DNA of 64,000 nucleotides from Clostridiaceae bacterium OM02-2AC (GTDB lineage Bacteria; Bacillota_I; Bacilli_A; Erysipelotrichales; Erysipelotrichaceae): positions 51,804-115,803 of the forward strand of contig QULU01000009.1 of the NCBI GenBank assembly GCA_003481775.1. The letters run 5' to 3'. The position numbers and the translations under genes are program-made. Positions 20,086 through 29,492 of the stretch are shown here, one piece after another. Every line of letters starts with the position of its first letter. Position 1 is the first letter of the stretch. The notes beneath the pieces are model-generated. The model did no database searches, was not told where the DNA came from, and was given only the letters and a program-made list of their open reading frames with translations.

Positions 20086-20688
20086 ATGGAATATTTTTAT
20101 TCATACTTAAATGGTGAAGATATTCACAGAAAGCTTCAAGATAAACTTGTTAGAGATTACCCTAAGATTTCTAAAGACTGCATTTATATAGATGTGAATG
20201 ATTGTGCGCAATGGCTAAATTTAAAAAATATAATCTGCCACGACGACAAGCTCTATATTTATGAAATAAATTATTTAGCTGATGAGCCTAGTTGTTTTAA
20301 AAATCGGCTTTTATTTTTGAAAAAGTATAATATTCAATTAAAAATTTTGAATGAAACAATAGTAGATATTGAGCAAATTTTGAAGACAACGGAATTCGTG
20401 CAATCAACTATACGTAAAAGTATATATGACAAACAAATGGAAGGAATTCATAAAGCTTTAGAGAAAAAAAGGAATGGGACAGGAGATTACGGCCGACCGA
20501 AAATCACGCTGCCTGACGATTTTGAAGCCAATATTAAAAAGATTATGCGAAAAGAAATGAAGCATGAGGATTATCGGGAGAGGTTAGGTTTCAAGCGTTC
20601 TACCTATTTTAAATTTGTCAAGGATTTGAAGGATTCCTGGAAGCAGCAGGAGCTGGAGAGGAGTCTGAGAAAAGATGGAAAATATTAA
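20086..20688 (+). CDS. Resolvase-fold protein lacking serine-recombinase catalytic residues
   Basis: A 200-residue protein starting at the ATG at 20086 (AAGGAGG 7 nt upstream). It aligns by eye over its whole length with small serine recombinases. The core strand KLYIYEINYLADEPSCFKNR matches the usual LxIxxLDRLGRN region. It is followed by YNIQLKILNE, a long E-helix (QSTIRKSIYDKQMEGIHKAL), and a C-terminal GRPKITLPDDF plus LGFKRSTYFKFVKD helix-turn-helix. The catalytic positions are gone: the N-terminal strand reads YFYSYLNG where Arg and Ser are expected, and DRLGR is replaced by NYLAD. It is therefore probably a DNA-binding protein rather than an active invertase. It overlaps the LCP gene by 14 nt, placing it in the EPS operon. 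Confidence 0.72.
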   Translation: MEYFYSYLNGEDIHRKLQDKLVRDYPKISKDCIYIDVNDCAQWLNLKNIICHDDKLYIYEINYLADEPSCFKNRLLFLKKYNIQLKILNETIVDIEQILKTTEFVQSTIRKSIYDKQMEGIHKALEKKRNGTGDYGRPKITLPDDFEANIKKIMRKEMKHEDYRERLGFKRSTYFKFVKDLKDSWKQQELERSLRKDGKY

Positions 20689-22135
20689 AAAGTATGGGAA
20701 GCATATATGCTGGATCGTAATGGTTCTGGCAGCGGCATATTTGTTATGGAGTCTGTACCGGTTCCATATTTTGCCATTGAAATATTATATACCGATTCTT
20801 GTTGTAATCTTATTGATCATCGGTGCGGTTATCTATTGTATCCTTGGAAAAAAAGCAAACAGGGTTACAAAGATCCTAGGATGTATTCTTTCCATCGTCC
20901 TTTGTGTTTGTATGCTGTTTATGAACGTTAAGGTCATAAATAAGGCACAGGAAACGGTGAAGGCTGTCAGTAACGGCGATATCAAGACGACAGAGATTTC
21001 TGTACTGGTGAAAAAGGACAGCAGCTATAAGGATATTAAAGATTTGGATGGAAAGCAGTTTGGTATATTGAAAACAATTGATCGTGAGAATACGGACTTC
21101 ATGTTGAATCGTTTAAGCTCTCAATTTATAAATGAGATATCCAAAATCGAGTATAAGGAATTCAAGGATGAAATGAAGGGATTGCTGGAAGGCAATACCG
21201 ATGCCATTATCATGAATGAAGGGATGTGGGATGCATTCAACATCATCGATGGCAGTTTTGAGAAGGAAACAAAGGTTATCTATACGCTGGATCGTAAGGA
21301 AGTATTGAAGAACTTAAAAGCGAACAACATCACAAAGGATTCATTCATCGTGTATATTTCAGGTATTGATACGAATGGTTCCATATCGAAAACAAGCCGA
21401 AGTGATGTCAATATGCTTGCGGCTGTGAATCCAAAGACGAAGGAATTGTTATTGGTATTTATACCGCGTGATTATTATGTACCGTTGCAGTGCCCAAATG
21501 GCAGCTGTGAGACAGGTGCTATGGATAAGCTGACACATGCGGGGTTGTATGGGGTGGAAACTTCGCAGGCTACACTAAGTAAATTGTTTGATATCAAGAT
21601 CAATTACAATGTGCGACTGAATTTTGATACGCTGACGACCATGGTAGATGCATTAGGAGGAATTGATATTTATTCTGATCAGGATGTGGAACTACTGCAT
21701 GGCAAGGGATGTAATATCAAAAAGGGCACACAGCATGTAGATGGAAGATGTGCGTTGGGATTTGCCAGAGAGCGCTATGCTTATGAAAGCGGAGATCGCC
21801 ATCGTGGAGAGAACCAGCAGCAGGTAATTGAAGCAATGTTGAAGAAATTCACTAAGTCAAATGTCATCAGGAATTATGAAAGCATCATGAATGCAGTACA
21901 GGGAATGTTTCAGACGAATATGACTACGGATGAAATCACAGCTCTGATTCAGATGCAGATTGATGATATGGCTACATGGAAGGTCACAAGTATCAGTGCG
22001 GATGGTACGGGAGATATGTTGCCTACATATTCGTTTGGTAGTCAGCCGTTGTATGTGATGCATCCTAGTAAGAATACAATAAACTCAATAAAAGAGAGTA
22101 TAAAAGTATTGTATGATCGTAAGGTAGAAAATTAA
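20675..22135 (+). CDS. LytR-CpsA-Psr (LCP) ligase with solute-binding-like insert
   Basis: A 486-residue membrane protein. Three hydrophobic segments occupy about 10-27, 35-58 and 65-86. An extracytoplasmic region (~100-215) resembles a periplasmic solute-binding lobe (ISVLVKKDSSYKDIKDLDGK, FGILKTIDRENTDFML). The LCP catalytic domain (~225-430) follows. It has the polyprenyl-phosphate-binding and catalytic residues: SRSDVNML, LLVFIPRDYYVP, MDKLTHAGLYG, FARERYAYESGDRHRGENQQ. LCP enzymes transfer undecaprenyl-linked polymers to peptidoglycan, so this is the likely attachment enzyme for the locus. Its base composition matches the cps genes at 9743-13948 rather than the AT-rich genes on either side. 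Confidence 0.9.
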   Translation: MENIKKYGKHICWIVMVLAAAYLLWSLYRFHILPLKYYIPILVVILLIIGAVIYCILGKKANRVTKILGCILSIVLCVCMLFMNVKVINKAQETVKAVSNGDIKTTEISVLVKKDSSYKDIKDLDGKQFGILKTIDRENTDFMLNRLSSQFINEISKIEYKEFKDEMKGLLEGNTDAIIMNEGMWDAFNIIDGSFEKETKVIYTLDRKEVLKNLKANNITKDSFIVYISGIDTNGSISKTSRSDVNMLAAVNPKTKELLLVFIPRDYYVPLQCPNGSCETGAMDKLTHAGLYGVETSQATLSKLFDIKINYNVRLNFDTLTTMVDALGGIDIYSDQDVELLHGKGCNIKKGTQHVDGRCALGFARERYAYESGDRHRGENQQQVIEAMLKKFTKSNVIRNYESIMNAVQGMFQTNMTTDEITALIQMQIDDMATWKVTSISADGTGDMLPTYSFGSQPLYVMHPSKNTINSIKESIKVLYDRKVEN

Positions 22136-22155
22136 ATCAAGAAAGGATGACAGAT

Positions 22156-22935
22156 TTGCTAAACAAGGTATTGACTATTAAGCAAGAAAAGGTATTTAGC
22201 GATAGACCAAGAATCACAATATTAAATATAAATATCGATGTATTAAATGTGAGCGAAACAATAGATGTTGTTGAGAAGTATATTATCCAGAAGGAACCAT
22301 TACATTTAATGGGTGTAAATGCTGATAAATTGAATGAGTGTAATAAAAATAATAAATTACAAGAAATTGTTAATAGCTGTGGTGTTATAAATGCTGATGG
22401 TGCCTCTGTTGTAATGGCTAGTAAGTATTTAGGAAAACCATTACCAGAGCGCGTAGCAGGAATAGACCTTATGCAAGATTTAGTTGGTTTAAGTGAAAAG
22501 AAAGGCTATAGTATATACTTGCTTGGAGCAAAACAAGAAATTGTAGAAAAAACAGCCAAAGTGCTTATGACAAGATATCCATCATTAAAAATTGTTGGGG
22601 TACATGATGGTTATTTTAATGAAACAGAATGGGAAAACGTATCTAATAAAATTAAACAAGTAACACCAGATATAGTTTTTGTTGGAATAACCTCTCCTAT
22701 TAAAGAATATCTTATTGAATATCTGCAAAACAAAGGGAATACATCAGTTTTTATGGGAGTTGGTGGAGCATTTGATGTAGTATCTGGACATATACCACGT
22801 GCACCAATTTGGATGCAGAATTTGAATCTTGAATGGTTGTTCAGGGTTATGAAAGAACCAAGAAGATTATTTAAAAGATATTTTATTGGCAATTTAAAAT
22901 TTATAATGGCTGTAATAAAAGAGAAAAAATTATAA
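22156..22935 (+). CDS. WecG/TagA/CpsF-family glycosyltransferase
   Basis: Approximately 259 residues if read from the TTG at 22156, which is placed correctly behind AAAGGATG. An ATG at 22147 overlaps that Shine-Dalgarno and is less likely. The family signature is clear: HLMGVNADKLN, then GVINADGASVVMASKYLG, PLPERVAGIDLMQDL and YLLGAKQEIVEKTA. GVGGAFDVVSGHIPRAP and ERLW-like LEWLFRVMKEPRRL follow near the C-terminus. GT26 enzymes such as TagA and WecG add ManNAc or ManNAcA as the second sugar on the lipid carrier. WecB encoded at 25238 would supply UDP-ManNAc, so ManNAc is the expected donor sugar (inference). Confidence 0.88.
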   Translation: MLNKVLTIKQEKVFSDRPRITILNINIDVLNVSETIDVVEKYIIQKEPLHLMGVNADKLNECNKNNKLQEIVNSCGVINADGASVVMASKYLGKPLPERVAGIDLMQDLVGLSEKKGYSIYLLGAKQEIVEKTAKVLMTRYPSLKIVGVHDGYFNETEWENVSNKIKQVTPDIVFVGITSPIKEYLIEYLQNKGNTSVFMGVGGAFDVVSGHIPRAPIWMQNLNLEWLFRVMKEPRRLFKRYFIGNLKFIMAVIKEKKL

Positions 22936-23029
22936 ATAATCAATGGGACACAAATCAGGATATGAATGAAACATCGCTAAAACGATGAAGAATTATTATG
23001 GTAATTTAATAAACAGGGAGGTCTGGTTC

Positions 23030-24100
23030 ATGAAAGTGCTTCATATAACTAGAACAATAGGTCAGGGTGGAGCAGAAAAAATTGTGCTTCAGCTATGTAA
23101 GGATGTTGTTGGTTTTGATCATTTTGTAGCCTCATGTGGAGGTATTCATGAGATCAACCTATATAAATTAGAGATTGAACATTTTAAAATACCCGATATA
23201 GATAAAAAGAATCCTTTATTAATGTTACAAACACTGACAACTCTAAATAAAGTTATAAGAAAAAATAAGATAAATATCATTCATACACACCATAGAATGG
23301 CAGCATTTTATGGTGTCATCCTTCAATTTTTAAATAAAGATTTGAAACACATTTATACAGCACATAATGTATTTCATGATAAACGCTTATTAATGAGAAT
23401 AGCTCTTTGCAAAGCAAAAACAATAGCTGTAGGAGATGGCGTTAAAAAAAATCTTAAAGAAGAGTATAAAATCAAAAATATTAGTGTCATTTATAATGCG
23501 ATTGATGTAAAAGTTAATAAAAAGGAGAGTAATGAATTTATTAAAAAAATTATTTCTCAAGGGAAATATATAATTGGGTCAATTGGTAGACTCTCTGAGC
23601 AAAAGGGAATGGATATATTTATAAAAGCGATGGCAGAAGTCAAAAAAGATGTACCAGAAATATGTGGTTTAATTATAGGCGATGGAGAATTGCGAAATAA
23701 GCTAGAAGATATGGTAAAGCATTTAAAATTAGAGAATACTATTTATTTTCTAGGATATCAACCTAATATTTTAAATATAATTCGACAATTGCAATTTGTA
23801 GTCTTATCATCAAGATGGGAAGGTTTACCTTTAACCCCCATAGAAACTTTTTCAATGTCTAAAACAATTATTGCATCAAATATACTTGGGAATAATGAAG
23901 TTATTAGTGATAATGAAAATGGACTTTTGTTCGAAAAAGATGATTTTAAAGAATTGTCAAGGAAGATAATTGAATTATATTCAAATAAGTTTAAGCTGAA
24001 AAAACTTGAACTGTCTGCTAAAGAAACTTTTATGGATAAATACGAATATAAGAAATTTATTAAAATGTATACAGAAGTATACACAAAAATGGAAGGTTAA
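23030..24100 (+). CDS. GT4-family glycosyltransferase
   Basis: A 356-residue GT-B glycosyltransferase starting at the ATG at 23030, just after AGGGAGG; an upstream in-frame ATG at 22985 is less likely. N-terminal domain: MKVLHITRTIGQGGAEKIVL, with IIHTHHRMAAFYG around 85. C-terminal nucleotide-sugar domain: IGSIGRLSEQKGMDIFIKAM (~185), YFLGYQPNI (~240) and LSSRWEGLPLTPIETFSMSK (~260), including the conserved E-x7-E region. It probably adds one repeat-unit sugar on the cytosolic face. Donor and linkage cannot be inferred. Confidence 0.9.
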   Translation: MKVLHITRTIGQGGAEKIVLQLCKDVVGFDHFVASCGGIHEINLYKLEIEHFKIPDIDKKNPLLMLQTLTTLNKVIRKNKINIIHTHHRMAAFYGVILQFLNKDLKHIYTAHNVFHDKRLLMRIALCKAKTIAVGDGVKKNLKEEYKIKNISVIYNAIDVKVNKKESNEFIKKIISQGKYIIGSIGRLSEQKGMDIFIKAMAEVKKDVPEICGLIIGDGELRNKLEDMVKHLKLENTIYFLGYQPNILNIIRQLQFVVLSSRWEGLPLTPIETFSMSKTIIASNILGNNEVISDNENGLLFEKDDFKELSRKIIELYSNKFKLKKLELSAKETFMDKYEYKKFIKMYTEVYTKMEG

Positions 24101-24104
24101 AAAT

Positions 24105-25241
24105 ATGATAAAGATGTTTTATCTAGTATACGGATTAACAAGTGGTGGAATAGAGCGTATATCAGTAGCTATTTATAAATACTTAGATCATAGTAAAATA
24201 AATACTCAAATGGTAACAAAATATGCAGACAAAGAATTTTTTGACTCAGAATTAGAATTATATGGAGGTCATAGGGTACCTATATTAGAAAAAAAGCCAA
24301 ATAACAAAATAGTATTAAAATTTTTTTATTTGTTTAATCTATATAAACTTCTAAAAAACAAATACGATATTGCATATTTCTGTTTAAGCAAACCAAGGGA
24401 TGTTTTTAAATACCCAATAATTTGTAAATTTCTTGGAATTAAAACTATTGCAATTCATTCTCATAATTCAATGGAGGATGACAATGTAAAATTGAAAAAG
24501 ATCCTTAATAAATTAGGAAGAAGGGTAATAGGTAAAATAGCACAAATAAAGATTGCCTGTTCAGAAGAAGCTGCGATGTGGATGTTTCCAGAGAAACATT
24601 GTAAATTGAAAGAATACTTATTAATGAAAAACGGGATAGAGATAGAAGAATATAAATTCAATGTTCAAACAAGAGAAAAATTAAGAAAACAATATGAAGT
24701 AGAATCTGATTTTATAATTGGACATGTTGGTCGTTTTTCAAAGCAGAAGAATCATAAATTTTTAATAGATATTTTTGAAAAAATTTATGAAACGAAAAGA
24801 AATAGTAAATTGTTCCTTCTGGGAATTGGTGAATTGGAAGAAGAGGTTCAAGACTACATAAAGAAAAAAAATTTAGATAGTTCTGTAGTTTTAGTTGGTG
24901 AAAGAAATAATGTGTGTGAATTTATGCAAATGTTTGATGTTTTTTTATTTCCCTCTTTATATGAAGGGTTACCTGTAGTAGGTGTAGAGGCACAAGCAGC
25001 AGGTCTCAGGTGTTTTTTTTCTGATACTATCACAAAAGATGTAAATATAACAGGTAATATCTTCTATATGAATCTATCTGAGAGTCCAAAAAAATGGGCA
25101 GATTTTGTCATTGAAAAAGGTAAAGATTATGAAAGAAAGGATTATTCAGAATTAATTACGGAAAAAGGATTTGATATACAAGACTCTGTAAAAAAATTAG
25201 AAAGAAAAATTTTATTAACGAAAAAGGAGAATCATCAATGA
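24105..25241 (+). CDS. GT4-family glycosyltransferase
   Basis: A 378-residue protein starting at the ATG at 24105, 8 nt after GGAAGG and 4 nt after the previous gene. It has the N-terminal acceptor domain (MFYLVYGLTSGGIERISVAI) and IHSHNSMEDDN near 120. The C-terminal domain has IGHVGRFSKQKNHKFLIDIF (~205), LLGIGELEEEVQDYI, VVLVGERNNV and FPSLYEGLPVVGVEAQAAGL (~285). Members of this subgroup include EpsF/CapM-like enzymes in Firmicute EPS loci. Its stop codon overlaps the wecB start (ATGA). Confidence 0.9.
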   Translation: MIKMFYLVYGLTSGGIERISVAIYKYLDHSKINTQMVTKYADKEFFDSELELYGGHRVPILEKKPNNKIVLKFFYLFNLYKLLKNKYDIAYFCLSKPRDVFKYPIICKFLGIKTIAIHSHNSMEDDNVKLKKILNKLGRRVIGKIAQIKIACSEEAAMWMFPEKHCKLKEYLLMKNGIEIEEYKFNVQTREKLRKQYEVESDFIIGHVGRFSKQKNHKFLIDIFEKIYETKRNSKLFLLGIGELEEEVQDYIKKKNLDSSVVLVGERNNVCEFMQMFDVFLFPSLYEGLPVVGVEAQAAGLRCFFSDTITKDVNITGNIFYMNLSESPKKWADFVIEKGKDYERKDYSELITEKGFDIQDSVKKLERKILLTKKENHQ

Positions 25242-26335
25242 TAACTAAAAAAATAATGTTGGTATTTGGTACGCGACCAGAAGCGATTAAAATGTGCCCA
25301 CTCGTAAATGAACTTAAATCACGTAAATCTCTTAAAACAATTGTCTGTGTAACCGGTCAGCATCGAGAAATGCTTGATCAAGTATTAAATGTATTTGATA
25401 TAATTCCTGAATATGATCTTTCCATAATGAGAAAAAGTCAAACCCTGTTTGATATAACTACAGATATATTAAATAAAATAAAGAAAGTATTAGATAAAGA
25501 AAAACCAGATATTGTATTAGTACATGGTGATACTTCTACAACATTTGTTACAGCATTAGCTTGTTTCTATCTACATATTCCTATAGGCCATGTAGAAGCA
25601 GGACTTCGAACATATAATATAAATAGTCCATTTCCAGAAGAATTCAATCGACAAGTTGTATCCATAATCAGCCAGTATAATTTCACACCTACTGAACTTT
25701 CAAAACAAAATTTGCTTAAGGAAGGAAAAAAAACAGAAGAAATATATGTAACTGGTAATACAGCAATTGATGCTTTAAAAACAACGATTCGCAGTGATTA
25801 TCATCATCCTGAATTAGAATGGGCAAAGGATTATCGATTGATTATGATTACTGCCCATCGTCGTGAAAATCTTGGAGAACCTATGCGCCACATGTTTAGA
25901 GCTATTCGTCGTGTGTTAGATGAACACCTGGATGTTAAGGCAATATACCCTATACATATGAACCCAATTATTAGAGAATCAGCAAATGAAATTTTAGGAA
26001 ATGATGATCGTATTCATATCATTGAACCATTAGATGTACTAGATTTTCACAATTTCTTAAGGCATAGCTATTTGATTTTAACAGATTCAGGTGGTATACA
26101 AGAAGAAGCCCCATCACTTGGTATACCAGTATTGGTAATGCGAGATACTACGGAAAGACCAGAAGGGATTGCTGCAGGTACATTAAAACTCGTAGGTACA
26201 AAAGAAGAAACTATTTACACTGAATTTAGTAATCTTCTTTCTAATAAAGACGAGTATGAAAAAATGACTAGATCAAGTAATCCCTATGGCGATGGCTTTG
26301 CTTCTAAGCGAATTGCAGATATACTTGAGAAATAG
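25238..26335 (+). CDS. wecB: Non-hydrolysing UDP-N-acetylglucosamine 2-epimerase
   Basis: A 365-residue enzyme converting UDP-GlcNAc to UDP-ManNAc. Diagnostic motifs: VFGTRPEAIKMCPLVNEL at the N-terminus, VLVHGDTSTTF, HVEAGLRTYN with PFPEEFNRQ, ITAHRRENLGEP, YPIHMNP, and TDSGGIQEEAPSLGIPVLVM with RDTTERPEG. The length matches MnaA/WecB. The product would feed the WecG/TagA-type transferase encoded at 22156. It overlaps the preceding glycosyltransferase by 4 nt, and AAAAAGGAG precedes the ATG. Confidence 0.96.
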   Translation: MITKKIMLVFGTRPEAIKMCPLVNELKSRKSLKTIVCVTGQHREMLDQVLNVFDIIPEYDLSIMRKSQTLFDITTDILNKIKKVLDKEKPDIVLVHGDTSTTFVTALACFYLHIPIGHVEAGLRTYNINSPFPEEFNRQVVSIISQYNFTPTELSKQNLLKEGKKTEEIYVTGNTAIDALKTTIRSDYHHPELEWAKDYRLIMITAHRRENLGEPMRHMFRAIRRVLDEHLDVKAIYPIHMNPIIRESANEILGNDDRIHIIEPLDVLDFHNFLRHSYLILTDSGGIQEEAPSLGIPVLVMRDTTERPEGIAAGTLKLVGTKEETIYTEFSNLLSNKDEYEKMTRSSNPYGDGFASKRIADILEK

Positions 26336-26351
26336 AGGATGGAAGGAAAAA

Positions 26352-26945
26352 ATGAATATATTGTACTTTATAAATTATACTAGGACGATAGTAGTCTATT
26401 TGATGATACGTCAATTAGGTATCAAGAATATAATACGAAAAGATATGAAAAAGTATTATTGGTTCATTTCAAATGATGTAGATCATGATTACAAATTTAT
26501 CGTGATATTAAATATTCTATTGTTAAGAAATTTGTGTTTTAGAAATGTTGTATACTACAGATTGAGTAAAAAAAGTCAAAAATATATCTTTAGAATCTTA
26601 TTCAAAACAAAAAAGGATTTAGAAATATATGGCGATATAGATGAGGGAATCGCTATATATCATGGTCATGGAACAATAATAGATGCAGTGCGGATTGGTA
26701 AAAACTTTTCTGTTTATCAAGGAGTTACGATTGGAAAAAATGTTAAACCAGGTGATATTACTTCAAAACCAATAATTGGCGATAATGTTGCTATTTATGC
26801 TAATGCAGTTATAGCTGGAGAAGTAAAGATAGGAAATAATGTTTCAATCGGTGCTGGGACGGTAGTTATGAAAGATATTCCTAATAATTCGTTAGTATAT
26901 GGTAATCCTTGTATTATAAAGACAAAGAGTCTAAAAAATGTATAA
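26352..26945 (+). CDS. Serine-acetyltransferase-like hexapeptide transferase
   Basis: About 197 residues from the ATG at 26352, after GGAAGGAAAAA. An N-terminal helical part of ~90 residues precedes a left-handed beta-helix of hexapeptide repeats: IAIYHGHGTIIDAVRIGKNF, YQGVTIGKN, PIIGDNVAIYANAVIAGEV and IGNNVSIGAGTVVMKDIP, ending SLVYGNPCIIK. It resembles CysE-type acetyltransferases found in capsule loci, which O-acetylate sugars rather than serine. With both membrane acyltransferase genes of this locus decayed, this may be the only intact acetyl-decorating enzyme (inference). Confidence 0.85.
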   Translation: MNILYFINYTRTIVVYLMIRQLGIKNIIRKDMKKYYWFISNDVDHDYKFIVILNILLLRNLCFRNVVYYRLSKKSQKYIFRILFKTKKDLEIYGDIDEGIAIYHGHGTIIDAVRIGKNFSVYQGVTIGKNVKPGDITSKPIIGDNVAIYANAVIAGEVKIGNNVSIGAGTVVMKDIPNNSLVYGNPCIIKTKSLKNV

Positions 26946-27081
26946 GTAATATCTAAAATACGATTATACTAAACTTATAGTAATTGTATTATTAATGGCT
27001 TTGTCTTGATTTTTATTATCTATATTAAATATATTTTTATTGATTTGATTTCAGGAGATAATTTCGTAAGGAGAAATTAAT

Positions 27082-28308
27082 ATGTATATATTATTCATAT
27101 TTTTAGTAACAGAGAATATCATAGAGAGATTTATTCCTTCCATAAGTTGGTTTGATGAAGTAATCACTATAATATTATTTATATTAACGATCATAAATTT
27201 TGTTAAGTATCCCATACAAAAAAAAAGTTATTTGAGGATATATATATATTTGATTTTCCTAATAATTATTGGGTTAGCAGGAAATTATATTTATGATATT
27301 CAAAAAAGTCCAATTGCTATAATAAAAGATATTGTCGCATTATTAAAGTTTTTTATTGTCTACATTTACGCAGAAAGGTATATCAGTTTGAAGAAATCTC
27401 AAAAAATAATTAAAAAAATTCTAAAATTTGTAAGAATATATTTAATCTTTCTGATGATTTTTGCAATTATTAATCAATTCACAAATATAGGTATGGATAG
27501 TGGGTATCGTGGTGTGATTAAAACTTACATGTTTATGTATTCTCATTCAACATTTATGGTCGCTTCAGTTATTGCTGTTTCTTCAATTTTAATAGGGGAT
27601 GGAATAAAAAAAAATTGGTTGTATTTGTGTATGGCTACGATAATATTATGTTTTAGCATGCGTGCAAAAGCATTTATCTATATCATAACTGTAAGTATTT
27701 TATATATAGTCGTGAATGGGAAATATCATTTCATAAATCATCATTCAATAAAGAAAACAAGTAACAGATTATTGAAGACAGGGGTACTAATTGCAGTAGT
27801 TGGATTGATAATAAATAGAGATAAGATAACAGCATATTGGGATTGGGGGCTCATGGCAGCAAGACCAGCTCTATATATAGTCGGATTTAAGATTATGTTT
27901 GATTATTTTCCTTTAGGAAGTGGATTTGGTACTTTTGGCAGTTCAATTTCTGGTGAATTCTATTCATCTTTATATTATAAATATGGAATTCAGAATACAT
28001 CAGGATTAATAAAATCAGAGGGATATAAGTATATGGCTGATACATATTGGCCATATATCATAGCACAATATGGTTTAGTTGGAATGATACTTTATATGCT
28101 TGGGCTTTATGAAATTCTTAAATTGATTATACAGGATACAAAGAGTGATACAGATTGTTTTATAGCATCTATATCTTTATTTATTTATTTAATAATCAGC
28201 TGTTTTGTGGAATCAGGCTTTACAAATGCTAGTATTATTTTAATCGCGTTTGTTCTTGGATATTATATGAGAGTTCAAAGTATTATGAAAGGAACTGATA
28301 AAATATGA
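27082..28308 (+). CDS. Wzy-type polysaccharide polymerase (O-antigen ligase-like)
   Basis: A 408-residue, highly hydrophobic protein with about 10-11 predicted membrane helices. A larger hydrophilic loop lies near 285-325 (SGFGTFGSSISGEFYSSLYY to YWPYIIAQYGLVG). This is the usual topology and loop position of Wzy polymerases and Wzy_C/O-antigen-ligase proteins, where PLGSGFGTFG-like sequence is common. It is the only polymerase candidate and occupies the usual place between glycosyltransferase genes. Sequence conservation in this family is poor, so assignment rests on topology, the loop motif and context. Confidence 0.8.
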   Translation: MYILFIFLVTENIIERFIPSISWFDEVITIILFILTIINFVKYPIQKKSYLRIYIYLIFLIIIGLAGNYIYDIQKSPIAIIKDIVALLKFFIVYIYAERYISLKKSQKIIKKILKFVRIYLIFLMIFAIINQFTNIGMDSGYRGVIKTYMFMYSHSTFMVASVIAVSSILIGDGIKKNWLYLCMATIILCFSMRAKAFIYIITVSILYIVVNGKYHFINHHSIKKTSNRLLKTGVLIAVVGLIINRDKITAYWDWGLMAARPALYIVGFKIMFDYFPLGSGFGTFGSSISGEFYSSLYYKYGIQNTSGLIKSEGYKYMADTYWPYIIAQYGLVGMILYMLGLYEILKLIIQDTKSDTDCFIASISLFIYLIISCFVESGFTNASIILIAFVLGYYMRVQSIMKGTDKI

Positions 28309-29492
28309 GATTATTATTCATTGTAGGATCGTGTTTGAAAATAAATACATCTGCTAACCTTTGTCATATAGCATATATTGAAGGATGTATAAGGAATAGG
28401 CACAGTGTTGATGTACTATCAATGAGTGAATTAGGCTGTGAAATTGATAAATCTATTAAAATGCCGAAAGTAGATAACTGGTATACTTTTGATCCACCTT
28501 TATATAATAATTCATCGCAATCTACCATTCAGAAATTGAAAAAGAGAAATAGTGTATTAGATATAGGAGAAAAGAAAATCAAAAAGGCATTTCTTTATTT
28601 TTATAATGCATATGGAAGAACGTATTCTATATGGGCAAAAAGAGCAATCAAGTTTTACTCAGAGAATGAATATGATTATGTGATTTCTTTAGCTACACCA
28701 TATGTTAGTCATTATGTAGGAATGAATTTAAAGCAAAAAGGTAGAATAAAATGTAAAAAATTTATTCAAATATGGGAGGATCCCTGGTCTTTAGATTTAT
28801 ATAATAAGAAAAATAGTAAGAAAATAATGAAAGAAGAGAAAAAACTTTTAGCAAGTGCTGATAAAATTGTTTATGTTAGTCCAATAACACTGAAATATCA
28901 AAGTAGACTATATTCTGAATATTCAAAAAAGATGTTGTGGGTCCCTCTTCCATATTATTATAAAAATGAGGAATTAGATTATAAACAGTCAAAAAATTTG
29001 AGATTTGGTTATTATGGGGACTATTTTTCATTTAGCAGAGATCTCAGACCATTTTATGAAGCAGCTAAAAATCAACAAATTAATGTGAAAATTTATGGTA
29101 ATTCTGATTTATTTTTAGAACCATCTAAAAATATTGTAATCAAACCACGTGTAGGTTTAAAAGATCTTTCTGAGGCAGAGCAACAAACAGACGTTCTTGT
29201 CTTTTTGTGTAATTTAAAAGGAGGACAAATCCCTGGAAAAATATATCAATATTCAGCAACTAATAAGAAAATTTTGTTTATTTTAGATGGAAGTGAATCG
29301 GAGATTTCAGTTTTAGAAAACTATTTTAAAAAATTCAACCGTTATATTTTCTGTAAAAATAATGTTGTAGATATAGAATTTGCTATCAAGGAGATTGAAA
29401 AAAGTGGGGGATCAGTAAATAACTCGTGTGTGGAATATTTTAGTCCTGAGAGTATCACATCACAAATACTGAAAAGGTGTAAATATGAATAA
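28305..29492 (+). CDS. Glycosyltransferase, GT4-like
   Basis: A 395-residue protein overlapping wzy by 4 nt. The N-terminus (LLFIVGSCLKINTSANLCHI) and the middle DYVISLATPYVSHYVGMNL and QIWEDPWSLDLYNK are typical of GT-B enzymes related to GT4. The C-terminal domain has LRFGYYGDYFSFSRDLRPFY and TDVLVFLCNLKGGQIPGKIY, a region where nucleotide-sugar-binding residues are expected. The E-x7-E motif is not clear, so it is a divergent member. Linkage is unknown. Confidence 0.7.
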   Translation: MRLLFIVGSCLKINTSANLCHIAYIEGCIRNRHSVDVLSMSELGCEIDKSIKMPKVDNWYTFDPPLYNNSSQSTIQKLKKRNSVLDIGEKKIKKAFLYFYNAYGRTYSIWAKRAIKFYSENEYDYVISLATPYVSHYVGMNLKQKGRIKCKKFIQIWEDPWSLDLYNKKNSKKIMKEEKKLLASADKIVYVSPITLKYQSRLYSEYSKKMLWVPLPYYYKNEELDYKQSKNLRFGYYGDYFSFSRDLRPFYEAAKNQQINVKIYGNSDLFLEPSKNIVIKPRVGLKDLSEAEQQTDVLVFLCNLKGGQIPGKIYQYSATNKKILFILDGSESEISVLENYFKKFNRYIFCKNNVVDIEFAIKEIEKSGGSVNNSCVEYFSPESITSQILKRCKYE

